A DNA stretch of 44,316 nt, from NCBI GenBank assembly GCA_910579265.1, contig CAJTTE010000023.1:1-44316 (forward strand). The letters are read 5' to 3'. Source of the stretch: an uncultured Ruminiclostridium sp. GTDB taxonomy: Bacteria > Bacillota > Clostridia > Oscillospirales > Ruminococcaceae. Every line of letters begins with the position of its first letter. Position 1 is the first letter of the stretch. Both the position numbers and the translations under genes were made by a program. Below are positions 17,323 through 25,996 of the stretch, in pieces. The notes under the pieces are model-generated. The model did not search any database, had not been told where the DNA came from, and worked only from the letters and a program-made list of their open reading frames with translations.

Positions 17323-17697
17323 ATGGCTTCAGAGAAAGTTTTATCATTGGTAGAAGAAGTAAAGACCCTTTCAGTTCTTGAGCTTAACGATCTTGTTAAG
17401 GCTCTTGAAGAAGAGTTCGGCGTATCCGCAGCTGCTATGGCTGTTGCTGCTCCCGCAGGCGGAGCTGCTGCTACAACAGAAGAAAAGACTGAGTTTGACG
17501 TTGTACTTGCAAGCTTCGGTGATGCTAAGATGAACGTTATCAAGGCTGTTAAGGATATTTGCGGTCTTGGACTTAAGGAAGCTAAAGAGCTTGTTGAAGC
17601 TGCTCCTAAGACCCTTAAGGAAGCTGTTGCCAAGGCTGAGGCTGAGGAAATCAAGGCTAAGCTTGAGGAAGCTGGCGCTAAGATCGAACTTAAGTAA
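17323..17697 (+). CDS. rplL: 50S ribosomal protein L7/L12
   Basis: 124 residues. The N-terminal dimerisation domain VLSLVEEVKTLSVLELNDLV, an alanine-rich hinge (AAPAGGAAATTEE), and the factor-binding domain FDVVLASFGDAKMNVIKAVK with GLGLKEAKELVEAAPKTLKE are all present. GGAGG is upstream. It is the last gene of the cluster, followed by a strong terminator; rpoB is not adjacent here as it is in many firmicutes, because the repeat/IS region intervenes or the order is rearranged. Confidence 0.97.
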   Translation: MASEKVLSLVEEVKTLSVLELNDLVKALEEEFGVSAAAMAVAAPAGGAAATTEEKTEFDVVLASFGDAKMNVIKAVKDICGLGLKEAKELVEAAPKTLKEAVAKAEAEEIKAKLEEAGAKIELK

Positions 17698-17713
17698 GGA
17701 AAATATGTTATTT

Positions 17714-17745
17714 AAAAGGCAGTGCTTGGATGCACTGCCTTTTTT
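17714..17745 (+). terminator. Strong intrinsic terminator after rplL
   Basis: A 12-bp stem, AAAAGGCAGTGC (17714-17725) with GCACTGCCTTTT (17732-17743), a 6-nt loop and a T-run, 16 nt after the stop codon. Confidence 0.92.
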
Positions 17746-17815
17746 ATTGGGGCTTTAGCGCCAAAAACCACCAGCTGAGCCTGTGGAATAAAAAGCTTTA
17801 GCAAAATAACAACTT

Positions 17816-18440
17816 CTGATATGTATAATGACCTTGAGCAAAACAAATATGAAGAGCTCATTTGAATGTTTAAGAAGGTTTTATCGTTTCTGAGGAATCG
17901 CTCCGCTTTGCTTTGCTCTTTTTATGGTATGATAACCTCAGACCGGGGAAGGTGGAGAAATTGATTTTGATGCCTGATGACATTTTACTGTTTTAAAGGA
18001 AGAGTTCGCTTTGCTCACTTTTCTTATGATATAATAACCTCAAACGAAGGAAAGAGGAAGAAATTATTTTAATGTTTGAGGACATTGTACCGTTTTAAAG
18101 GAAGCGTTCCGCTTTGCTGCACTCTTTTTATGGTATAATAACCTCAGACTGGGGGAAGAGGAAGAATTTATTTTGATGTCTGAGAACATTGCACCGTTTT
18201 AAAGGAAGCGTTCGCTTCGCTCACTTTTCTTATGATATAATAACCTCAAACGAAGGAAAGAGGAAGAAATTATTTTAATGTTTGAGGACATTGTACCTTT
18301 TTAAAGGAAGCGTTCCGCTTCGCTGCACTCTTTTTATGGTATAATAACCTCAAACGAAGGAAAGAGGAAGATTTTATTTTAATGTTTGAGAACATTGTAC
18401 CTTTTTAAAGGAAGCGTTCGTTTTGTTCACTTTTATTATT
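17816..18440. repeat. Noncoding tandem array of ~103-bp units with conserved hairpins and -10-like boxes
   Basis: Five clear units and two degenerate edge units. The landmark TTTTAAAGGA recurs at 17991, 18093, 18197, 18299 and 18403, so spacings are 102, 104, 102 and 104: two unit types alternate (a 206-bp higher-order period). Each unit has TGRTATAATAACCTC (an extended -10-like box) directly before an inverted repeat: CCTCAAAC (18038, 18244, 18348) with GTTTGAG(G) (18074, 18280, 18384), or CTCAGAC (18143) with GTCTGAG (18178). The A-to-G change in one arm is matched by T-to-C in the other. No coding frame runs through the units. Neither the function nor the family is known to me. Confidence 0.9.
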
Positions 18441-18499
18441 AACGGGTTTGACAGTACCATTACTTTTACATAAATTAGGTCATTGGAAGAAAAAATGAA

Positions 18500-18940
18500 A
18501 TAAAAACATTGTCACACTCAACATACGGATGTGAATATCACATAGTATTTGCGTCCAAATGCCGCAGAAAAACGATATTTGGACAGTTAAGCAGGGACAT
18601 GTGACATATGGAAAACTCAGAAAGCTTTGCGAAAAAAACAATGCATGGAAATAGAAGCAAATCGGGTCTATATTAACATTATTGTAATAGTATCGCCATG
18701 CTTAAGCATAGCACAGTTTGTCGGATTTCTAAAGGAAAAAGCATGTTTACGATCTTTGGCAGATATGCCAAATTAAAGTGCAGATATGGTGATCGGCTTT
18801 TTTTCGCGGATATTTTACAGATATGGTGAAGGAAACGAAAATGCAATAAAACAATATATTCAGAGTCATTTAAAGGAGATTATGAATATGATCAAATGAC
18901 TTTGAAAAAATATGTTGATCTGTTTACGGACAGTAATAGT
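18500..18940 (+). pseudogene. Decayed IS200/IS605-type transposase (tnpA)
   Basis: Reading across frames gives CEYHIVFASKCRRKTIFGQL, then LRKLCEKNNAW, then AQFVGFLKEKA, NENAIKQYIQSHL and GDYEYDQMTLKKYVDLFTDS. These are in order the N-terminal strand, helices and C-terminal segment of the HUH-type TnpA. In-frame stops (after SRDM, NNAWK, ADMPN) and at least three frame changes show it is dead. The HxH catalytic region is unrecognisable. The tandem array lies just upstream; a hairpin resembling an IS200-type end lies at 19053. Confidence 0.88.
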
Positions 18941-19052
18941 CAAAAGATAAAAACAGACAACCGCTTCAGCAGCAGTCCGCTTTAATAATGCTGTATCAGA
19001 CTTTAAATGCTTTTTAGGTTGAGCCTGTATTTTGCCCTTTTATAGCGTGTGC

Positions 19053-19076
19053 AACCCACCACTTCAGTGGTGGGTT
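19053..19076. other. Perfect hairpin, probable end of the IS200-like element
   Basis: AACCCACCAC (19053-19062) and GTGGTGGGTT (19067-19076) enclose TTCA. IS200/IS605 elements carry such short subterminal hairpins recognised by TnpA. It has no U-tract, so it is less likely to be a terminator. Confidence 0.6.
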
Positions 19077-19442
19077 CGATTTATCTTAAAAAGTATTGGA
19101 GTGAAGATAAGCGGTGTTTTCAATTGTCATTTATTTGATAAAAGAAGTTATATCAGATTATAATCTTGCCTTATTCATATTCCTATAAGTATTATTACTG
19201 CGGATGTGTAAGGACGTTTTTGCATAGTGATTTATAATGAAGCCACGATGACATAAGCATGTGTGACATTTAATGCCTGATACGTGCGTTAGTTTTGATT
19301 CCTCAATTATTTAATACTTTTTAGTATATACAAAAATTAAAATTTATACAAACTTTGTAATGACTATATAATAGAAATCCAAAGTCCTATAAAACATTGA
19401 TAAGATGATAGTAAAAATATTTTAAATTTCTACATTTAAATA

Positions 19443-19471
19443 TTGACAAAGTTTGACTTTTTCATTATAAT
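19443..19471 (+). promoter_or_regulatory. Consensus sigma-A promoter of a small orphan gene
   Basis: A perfect TTGACA (19443-19448), 17-bp spacer and perfect TATAAT (19466-19471), 88 bp upstream of the next start codon. Confidence 0.88.
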
Positions 19472-19558
19472 TAAGTTACAGAGAATATTTATGATTGCTT
19501 TTTTTAAAACCAATCGTTTTTTCACGATTTGTTATTGTTGAAAGGAGAAACCAAAAGA

Positions 19559-19792
19559 ATGGACAAGAATGATTTGACCGCTTCTATGTCTTACGGCAGC
19601 TGCTTCGATATGTTAAAGCTGTTTTTCGAAGAAGATCCTCAGGTGATTATACAGGAGATGGAGGACAGCAGACCAGAGCAGCGTCATTATACCGTAGTAG
19701 TAAAAACCGATGAAAAGGCAGCGGAGATCGGTGCCGTCATGAATGTTCCAATTCAGACAGGAATGGTTTATATCAAAGCATTGTTTGTTTAA
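19559..19792 (+). CDS. 77-residue orphan protein under a consensus promoter
   Basis: Unrecognised. The product begins MDKNDLTASMSYGSCFDMLK, then an acidic helix (FFEEDPQVIIQEMEDS), then two strands (HYTVVVKTDE and GMVYIKALFV). It is acidic, has one cysteine and no signal or membrane segment, and is likely a small cytosolic alpha/beta fold. AAAGGAG (19541-19547) lies 11 nt before ATG 19559, so this start is preferred over an in-frame one 10 codons earlier. The promoter has perfect consensus boxes, suggesting high expression. Immediate neighbours are IS debris and a divergent regulator, which give no functional hint. Confidence 0.7.
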   Translation: MDKNDLTASMSYGSCFDMLKLFFEEDPQVIIQEMEDSRPEQRHYTVVVKTDEKAAEIGAVMNVPIQTGMVYIKALFV

Positions 19793-20022
19793 TCAGATAA
19801 TGACTCCGTCGATCCCAAGAATAATTTCGGAATCGAGATACTTGAGGATATTTATTGATGCAGGCATGCGGCAGTCATTACATAGAATTGCAGCACCGCT
19901 TTCCGTAATCAACAGGTAAACAGATCTAAAATGTGATTTTGATTTCCATAAAGACTACAGGCAGAACAGTAAATCCACAATGTATCCAATTATTATAAGG
20001 CGGAGCTCAAAACTTTGTTCCT

Positions 20023-20268
20023 TTATTTGATCTCCTGTTCAAGATTATCAAAGTCACTCGTTGAAAAAAATTCGCCAAGGGTTATATTAAGACCGTCACA
20101 AAGTATTTTGATAGTTGTAATGGAGACATTTTTTCGCTCCGGGCTTAAAAGACTATATACTGTCGACGGGGTAACTCCGGATAGATACGCCAGTTCGTTC
20201 GGAGTGATATTCCGCTCGCTGCATAAAGACTCAAGTCTTTTAACTACGGCATTTTTTACCTCTGACAT
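20023..20268 (-). CDS. Xre-family HTH transcriptional regulator
   Basis: 81 residues, essentially one Cro/C1-type helix-turn-helix domain: LCSERNITPNELAYLSGVTP then STVYSLLS is the HTH, and VSITTIKILCDGLNITLGEF is helices 4-5. No effector domain. The start at 20268 is supported by AAGGAG at 20275-20280 (minus strand), 6 nt upstream; an upstream in-frame extension has no such support. It is divergent from the oppA operon 540 bp away and could regulate it, but no operator was identified. Confidence 0.88.
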   Translation of the reverse strand: MSEVKNAVVKRLESLCSERNITPNELAYLSGVTPSTVYSLLSPERKNVSITTIKILCDGLNITLGEFFSTSDFDNLEQEIK

Positions 20269-20812
20269 TTTGTTCTCCTTTTTTGTTGGGAGTATAATGA
20301 TCGTTAATGTTTTCTTCCCTTTGCGGCAGGAATGGCTCAAATTTTCCGGCGGGGAACCAGATATTAAGCCGAAACTTTAACATATGCTGCATACAACAGG
20401 TCTGCGGCAGTGTCATTATAGGTTAAAACCATGCATATTCAGTTTTTTTACCATAAATAAAACGCGGAAGCTTTTGATGTTTTTTCAAAATTTTTTGTAT
20501 TATGCTTATCATGCGTATAATAATACTGATATTATTATTATATTCGTGTTACGCAAGCGCGTGTACGCAAATGCGTAAACAGAGGATTAAAAATTGTGAT
20601 AATATATATAAGATGTAAAATCTATGTGATTTTGGTCGTATTTATGTTGAATGCCAGGTAATAGACGCAGAGAAATATTGCCGTTAAACCGCTTATATTA
20701 TGCTTAACGGCAGACAACGAAAAATTCAGGAATTTTTATCTGTTTTAAAACGGGATAAAATAAATAATCCGTTTTGCAGATTAAAATAAAATTTTACAGG
20801 AGGCATATAAAA
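20269..20812. other. Divergent intergenic region between the Xre regulator and oppA
   Basis: AT-rich, 540 bp. A -10-like GCGTATAAT is near 20514 and the ACGCAAGCGCGTGTACGCAA tract is near 20551, but no convincing -35/-10 pair was fixed for oppA. The right end has AGGAGG before oppA. Confidence 0.4.
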
Positions 20813-23029
20813 ATGAAGAAGTTTGTTGCTGTTATACTGACGTTGGCTATGATTGCAAGCTTTGCAGGCTGCAACCAGAATACAGGCGACGATCAGGGAA
20901 CAGGCACCGGATCGGGTTCTTCGCAGAGCACCGGAACAGCCGGCGGCGACGTTAAGCCCGGAGAGCTTTCCAATCCTTATGCAGATATGGATTATTCAGA
21001 AGCTTCGACAAAGATTTACGAGGCTAATCTCGGCGATTTCAAGGCTGCTCTGGACGAAGCCAGCAAGGAGACCACCGATCTTTCCAAGAGATACGCTCTT
21101 ATGGCTATAGCAGAGGCCAAGCTGCTTGAAGCAGGTATTTTCATGCCGTCCAAGGCAGACGGCGGATCCTACGCAATCAACCGTATGGTAAGCTATACCA
21201 CTTCTCCCGTTATGTGGGGTTCAGACGCTTACAGATATTATACTTCTATCGTGTGCACTGATTTTATTACTTCAAAGGACAGAGATACTATAAAAGAGAA
21301 GTATAACGAATTAAAGGGAAGCGGCGAGTATCTTAAGTGGGTTAAGGAATTCCTTATCGAGCAGGGATATGAGTTTAAGGACGAAAAGAGCATCTATTAT
21401 TCTACGGATCTTACCACATGGGATATTCTTGCTACCAATGACCATGACAATTCCGAGTTTTTAGTAAACACCTATGACGGTCTTCTTGAATATGACGTAG
21501 AGAATGTACAGAAGCCCGCTTTGGCTGAAAGCTATACGGTTTCAGAGGATGGACTGACATATACGTTCAAGCTCCGCAAGGGCGTAAAATGGGTTGATTC
21601 CCAGGGACGCGAGATTGCAGAGCTTACGGCAGACGACTTTGTTGCCGGTATGCAGCATGCTTTTGATGCCAAGGGCGGCGGAGAGCTTCTCATGCTGGAT
21701 CTTATTGAAGGCGCCAACGATTATATCGACGGAAAGGATCTTGATTTCAGCAAGGTAGGAGTTAAGGCAGTTGACGATTATACCGTTGAATACAAGCTCC
21801 AGAAGGTAGCTCCTTATTTCGCATCCATGACCGGTTACGGAATATTCGCACCTTTGAGCAGAACTTATTATACAGGTCAGGGCGGTAAGTTCGCAGCAGA
21901 TTATGAGCAGGTCAAGGACACGGATGACTACAAATACGGCAAGGGTCCCGATTCCATCGCTTACTGCGGTCCCTTTGTATGCACAAACGCAACGTCCAAG
22001 AACTCTATGACACTTAAGGCGAACGATTCATATTGGAACAAGGACGCCCTTAATGTTCATACCATCAACTGGAGATATACCGAGTCTACAGATCCCAAAA
22101 CATCTTATGATGATGCGATCAACGGTGTTGTTGACGGCGTAGGTCTTGATGAAGCTACCATCAAAATGGCCAAAGATGCGGCTACAGAGGATGGAAGCAA
22201 TGTATTTGAAAAATACCATTATACCAGCCTTACACAATCTACTACCTACGGCGGATTTATAAATCTCAACAGAAAACAGTTTGTTAACTCTAATGACGCT
22301 TCCCGAATGGTTTCCAACAAAACCGATGAACAGAAGCTTGATTATGCAGTGGCATGCCAGAACGTCCACTTCCGTCTTGCATTGTACTTCGCTATGGACA
22401 GAGGAAATCAGAATGCTCAGCTCAGGGGCGAGGATCTTAAGTATAATTCAATAAGAAACACTTATACTCCCGGAAATATGTTAATTCTTCCCGAAGATAC
22501 TACAGTTTCCATTAACGGCACCGATACTACCTTCAAGGCCGGCACAAACTACGGTGAGATAGTTCAGGCTCAGATTTCCGCAGACGGCTTTAAGGCAAAG
22601 GTTTATGATAAGGAAACCGAATCAAGTGACGGATTCGACGGATGGTATAATCCCGAAAATGCCAAGGCAGAGCTTCAAAAAGCTATAGAAGAGCTTAAGT
22701 CACAGGGTCTTGAGATATCCAAGGATCATCCTATTTATATCGATTATCCTGTAGCAGCACAGGTTCCCGTATTCAAGCAGGGAGCATATGTAATCAAGAA
22801 GTCTGTTGAAGATGCTCTTGACGGATGTGTTATAATCAACGTTGTCGAAGGCGAAAACTATGATGACCGTAACTATGCAATGCTCTATCCCGAAACAGGT
22901 GCGGAAATGAACTTTGACTTTATGGATTCCGCCGGTTGGGGCCCTGACTATGGCGATCCTCAGACATTCCTCAACACTATGCTTCCCGATTACAACGGTG
23001 AATGCACAAAGTGGGTAGGTATTTTCTAA
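20813..23029 (+). CDS. oppA: Oligopeptide ABC transporter substrate-binding lipoprotein, apparently circularly permuted
   Basis: 738 residues. The signal peptide ends in lipobox FAGC (Cys20), then a Gly/Ser/Thr linker. Residues ~55-190 hold LSKRYALMAIAEAKLLEAGI and the following segment, which resembles the tail of ordinary family-5 binding proteins. The usual N-terminal part (TDLTTWDILATND, NTYDGLLEYD, YTFKLRKGVKW) only begins near 193. The protein stops 31 residues after GWGPDYGDPQ starts, a motif normally ~100+ residues before the end. It binds peptides outside the membrane and delivers them to OppBC. The start is ATG 20813 after AGGAGG; an in-frame ATG at 20774 has no site. Stem-loops follow before oppB, consistent with extra oppA mRNA. 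Confidence 0.88.
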   Translation: MKKFVAVILTLAMIASFAGCNQNTGDDQGTGTGSGSSQSTGTAGGDVKPGELSNPYADMDYSEASTKIYEANLGDFKAALDEASKETTDLSKRYALMAIAEAKLLEAGIFMPSKADGGSYAINRMVSYTTSPVMWGSDAYRYYTSIVCTDFITSKDRDTIKEKYNELKGSGEYLKWVKEFLIEQGYEFKDEKSIYYSTDLTTWDILATNDHDNSEFLVNTYDGLLEYDVENVQKPALAESYTVSEDGLTYTFKLRKGVKWVDSQGREIAELTADDFVAGMQHAFDAKGGGELLMLDLIEGANDYIDGKDLDFSKVGVKAVDDYTVEYKLQKVAPYFASMTGYGIFAPLSRTYYTGQGGKFAADYEQVKDTDDYKYGKGPDSIAYCGPFVCTNATSKNSMTLKANDSYWNKDALNVHTINWRYTESTDPKTSYDDAINGVVDGVGLDEATIKMAKDAATEDGSNVFEKYHYTSLTQSTTYGGFINLNRKQFVNSNDASRMVSNKTDEQKLDYAVACQNVHFRLALYFAMDRGNQNAQLRGEDLKYNSIRNTYTPGNMLILPEDTTVSINGTDTTFKAGTNYGEIVQAQISADGFKAKVYDKETESSDGFDGWYNPENAKAELQKAIEELKSQGLEISKDHPIYIDYPVAAQVPVFKQGAYVIKKSVEDALDGCVIINVVEGENYDDRNYAMLYPETGAEMNFDFMDSAGWGPDYGDPQTFLNTMLPDYNGECTKWVGIF

Positions 23030-23059
23030 GGAAAAGTATTTATATTTTAATTCTGAAGC

Positions 23060-23182
23060 ATATTGCAGGAGAATGTAACCCCCGTTCCCCTGCAATATCT
23101 GTAATCTCAGAAGGGGCGGCATATTTTATGCTGCCCTTTCAGAGGTTAGAGGACAATTTACTTTATTTGTCCTTTAACCTCT
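23060..23182 (+). promoter_or_regulatory. Three stem-loops in the oppA-oppB spacer
   Basis: ATATTGCAGG (23060-23069) pairs with CCTGCAATAT (23089-23098). AAGGGGCGGCATA (23111-23123) pairs with the TATGCTGCCC side to about 23139, using G-U pairs. AGAGGTTAGAGGACAA (23141-23156) pairs with a 16-nt arm at 23167-23182 (one G-U). The second has a short T-run. They may be partial terminators or RNase barriers that let oppA accumulate over the membrane genes. Confidence 0.7.
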
Positions 23183-23391
23183 GAAATAAATTAACAGCAT
23201 GTGTTCACATAATAAGTGTCGCATCACTTTACGACATTTTTACTTCTTTATGGAGGGCAGCGGTTATTCCAACAGTTATTCTGTTATTATGCGGAATATA
23301 AGTTTTTACATTTTTAATGCAGTAAAAATGTCTAAAAAATACGCGTTCAGATTCTATTAACACGGCTCTGACTCTGAAAGGAAATGCATTT

Positions 23392-24963
23392 ATGACGAAG
23401 TATTTATTGAAGCGTTTACTTCACGGACTTTTTTCAATCATTATAGTAGTGGGAATTGTAATGGTCCTAATTTATTCATTGTTGGACAAAATGCAGATAT
23501 TTTCTCTTGATTCGCAGTATAACCGTCTACAAAATAATAATAAGGTAACATACCGATATTCACAGTGGGAGAAGTATGGGTATCTTGATTATGTCAGCTA
23601 TCAGGATTATCTTTACGAGCTTACTTACGCGGGTGAGATCACGGAGGAGGAGCGTTCAACGGCTGTGGGAATAGGACGCACACCGGCTCTGGATACCGAT
23701 GTTGCAAAGAAATATATTGAAAAATTTACCGACTATTATGAAAGTCAGGGATATACCGTTAAAAGACTGGACGCTGTAATGGCCACTCCTAAGAAGGTTG
23801 CCGACGGAGGACAAGCCGCTTTGTTCGCGTATAAGGATACGCCGCTTATAGTGCGTGCATGGAAGTATTTTACCGGATTATTCACCTTCGATAATATTCA
23901 TGCAGTCCAGGAGGATGTGGGAGAGCGCGGAATAGAATTCACGTGGTTTGACCCGGCTTACGGCGGGGAAAAGTTTTCACCCGCTATTATGGCTAACGGT
24001 ACGAAGCACAGATATCTTTTATATTTTGACGGTACATTTCCTTTCATTCATCAAAATCTGGTCACTCTTAACCTCGGAACATCATATTCCGTCAATAAAG
24101 GAACAGATGTATTCAAAACCATGACAAATTCGCAGGGTTCACATGTGCTTTCTCAGGTCACTTTTCCAACCGGATTTACGGAAATGTCAGCAGACAATCT
24201 ACACACGGCCACCTATGTGTCAGGTTCAAGAGAAGCAAATAAAATCAACTCCGACAGATTTGATACCGACTATACCAGCGTCGATCTTGTGCGCAACGGA
24301 TTTTCCAAGATGGGATATTCGTTTATAATCGGTATAATTGCCGTTGTTATTGCTTATCTGTTAGGTGTTCCGCTCGGAATAATCATGGCGCGAAAAAAGG
24401 ATAAGCTGATAGATAAGCTCGGAACGATTTATATAGTATTTATCATTGCAGTTCCTTCACTTGCCTATATCTTCCTGTTCAAATCTATAGGAGGTTCGGC
24501 GGGATTACCTACCGCATTTGATATTGAAAAGCCGACGACGCTAATGTATATTCTTCCTATAGTTTCCCTTGCTTTACCTTCAATCGCCAATCTGATGAAG
24601 TGGATCAGGCGCTATATGATCGATCAGATGAATTCGGACTACGTTAAATTTGCCCGTTCCGGAGGACTAAACGAGGGTGAAATCTTTTCCAAGCATATTC
24701 TTAAAAATGCGATAATTCCTATTGTTCACGGAATACCGGGAAGCGTTCTTGCCGCTCTTACAGGCGCCATCATTACCGAACGTGTTTATGTAGTTCCCGG
24801 TGCGGGCAACTTGCTTACCGAAGCTATTAATAAATATGATAACGGCGTTATAGTCGGTGTAACACTGTTTTATGCCGTACTGTCCGTAATATCGATAATA
24901 TTGGGTGATTTATTTATGGCGTTGGTCGATCCCAGAATTTCTTTCTCAAATAAGGCAAGATAA
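23392..24963 (+). CDS. oppB: Oligopeptide ABC transporter permease OppB with a large ectodomain insert
   Basis: 523 residues, against about 300-340 for usual OppB. Transmembrane helix 1 lies near residues 8-30; ~280 mainly hydrophilic residues, rich in Tyr, Asp and Thr, follow before helix 2 (SFIIGIIAVVIAYLLGVPLG, from ~311). The permease core and its EAA loop (YVKFARSGGLNEGEIFSKHI, then LKNAIIPI) that contacts the ATPases are intact. The insert would sit on the outer face beside the binding protein. GAAAGGA precedes ATG 23392. Confidence 0.92.
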   Translation: MTKYLLKRLLHGLFSIIIVVGIVMVLIYSLLDKMQIFSLDSQYNRLQNNNKVTYRYSQWEKYGYLDYVSYQDYLYELTYAGEITEEERSTAVGIGRTPALDTDVAKKYIEKFTDYYESQGYTVKRLDAVMATPKKVADGGQAALFAYKDTPLIVRAWKYFTGLFTFDNIHAVQEDVGERGIEFTWFDPAYGGEKFSPAIMANGTKHRYLLYFDGTFPFIHQNLVTLNLGTSYSVNKGTDVFKTMTNSQGSHVLSQVTFPTGFTEMSADNLHTATYVSGSREANKINSDRFDTDYTSVDLVRNGFSKMGYSFIIGIIAVVIAYLLGVPLGIIMARKKDKLIDKLGTIYIVFIIAVPSLAYIFLFKSIGGSAGLPTAFDIEKPTTLMYILPIVSLALPSIANLMKWIRRYMIDQMNSDYVKFARSGGLNEGEIFSKHILKNAIIPIVHGIPGSVLAALTGAIITERVYVVPGAGNLLTEAINKYDNGVIVGVTLFYAVLSVISIILGDLFMALVDPRISFSNKAR

Positions 24964-25002
24964 CCGGTAATAAGAATTTTTCAGAAAGGCAAGGAAATAT
25001 TT

Positions 25003-25971
25003 ATGGATTATGATTTCAGCGGATGCGGGTATACTGACGAAGAACTGTTTACAATAGTTGACCATAACGATCTTGAATCCGAAAAAATAACAGCTCCGCG
25101 TTATTCCTATTGGCATTCGGTTTTCCGTATATTTTTTAAGAAAAAGATAAATATAGTCATTTTGGCTATTTTAGGTTTTGTAATACTTTTCGCATATCTT
25201 TATCCGGCTTTTACGCATTACGAGGAATTTGCGAATCTTACGGATGCTGATGCAAAGCATCTTACTCCTGCCGGAGCTATAGAGAAATTCGGTTTCAGTC
25301 TTCACTGGGTCCTTGGTACCGGAGGGGCGGGACAGTCGACCTTCGATGCTATCTGGTTCGGTTCAAGGATCTCGATTTCTCTGGCTTTTATCTGTGCGGC
25401 AATAAATATGACGGTAGGTGTAATTGTCGGAGCCGTATGGGGTTTTTCCAAAAAAGTCGATATATTTATGATGGAGGTATATAATATAATCGGCAATGTG
25501 CCTTATATTCTTTTCATATCCGTTATGGTAATGCTGTTTACCGCAAGCTTCTGGACAATGGTTTTTGCTCTTACCGTAACAGGCTGGCTCGGTATCGCAT
25601 ATTTTATACGAACGCAGGTAGTTATTATACGCGACCGTGAATACAACCTTGCTTCAAGATGTCTCGGCACCTCGACCGTTAAAATTGCATTAAAAAATAT
25701 TCTGCCTTTTATGACTTCGGTTATAGTTACATTGTTGGCAACTGAAATACCGTCCTATATTTCGTATGAAGTTTTCCTTTCTTATATCGGTATGGGTCTT
25801 TCCGACATGTCTCTCGGACGTTTAATCTATTTATCCGAAACCGCTATGGTTACAAGCGGTTGGGAATTTGAATTCTGGAGTCCCGTTGCCATTGCTTCAA
25901 TTATTACCGTGGTGCTTTATGTTGTGGGGCAGAATCTGGGAGACGCTTCGGACCCGAGAACGCATATGTAA
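25003..25971 (+). CDS. oppC: Oligopeptide ABC transporter permease OppC
   Basis: 322 residues, normal length for the second permease subunit. A cytoplasmic N-terminal tail of ~45 residues is followed by helix 1 (INIVILAILGFVILFAYLYP). The HWVLGTGGAGQSTFDAIWFG segment corresponds to the HPFGTDxxGRD region of OppC. Core helices and the EAA loop (YNLASRCLGTSTVKIALKNI) are present. It starts at ATG after AAGGCAAGGA, 39 bp after oppB, and pairs with OppB to form the channel. Confidence 0.93.
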   Translation: MDYDFSGCGYTDEELFTIVDHNDLESEKITAPRYSYWHSVFRIFFKKKINIVILAILGFVILFAYLYPAFTHYEEFANLTDADAKHLTPAGAIEKFGFSLHWVLGTGGAGQSTFDAIWFGSRISISLAFICAAINMTVGVIVGAVWGFSKKVDIFMMEVYNIIGNVPYILFISVMVMLFTASFWTMVFALTVTGWLGIAYFIRTQVVIIRDREYNLASRCLGTSTVKIALKNILPFMTSVIVTLLATEIPSYISYEVFLSYIGMGLSDMSLGRLIYLSETAMVTSGWEFEFWSPVAIASIITVVLYVVGQNLGDASDPRTHM

Positions 25972-25996
25972 AAAATAAACGGAAAGGTATATCAAA

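Noticed and set aside
17816..18440. CRISPR array
   Set aside because: Whole ~103-bp units repeat with no short invariant repeat and unique spacers, and no cas genes are present.
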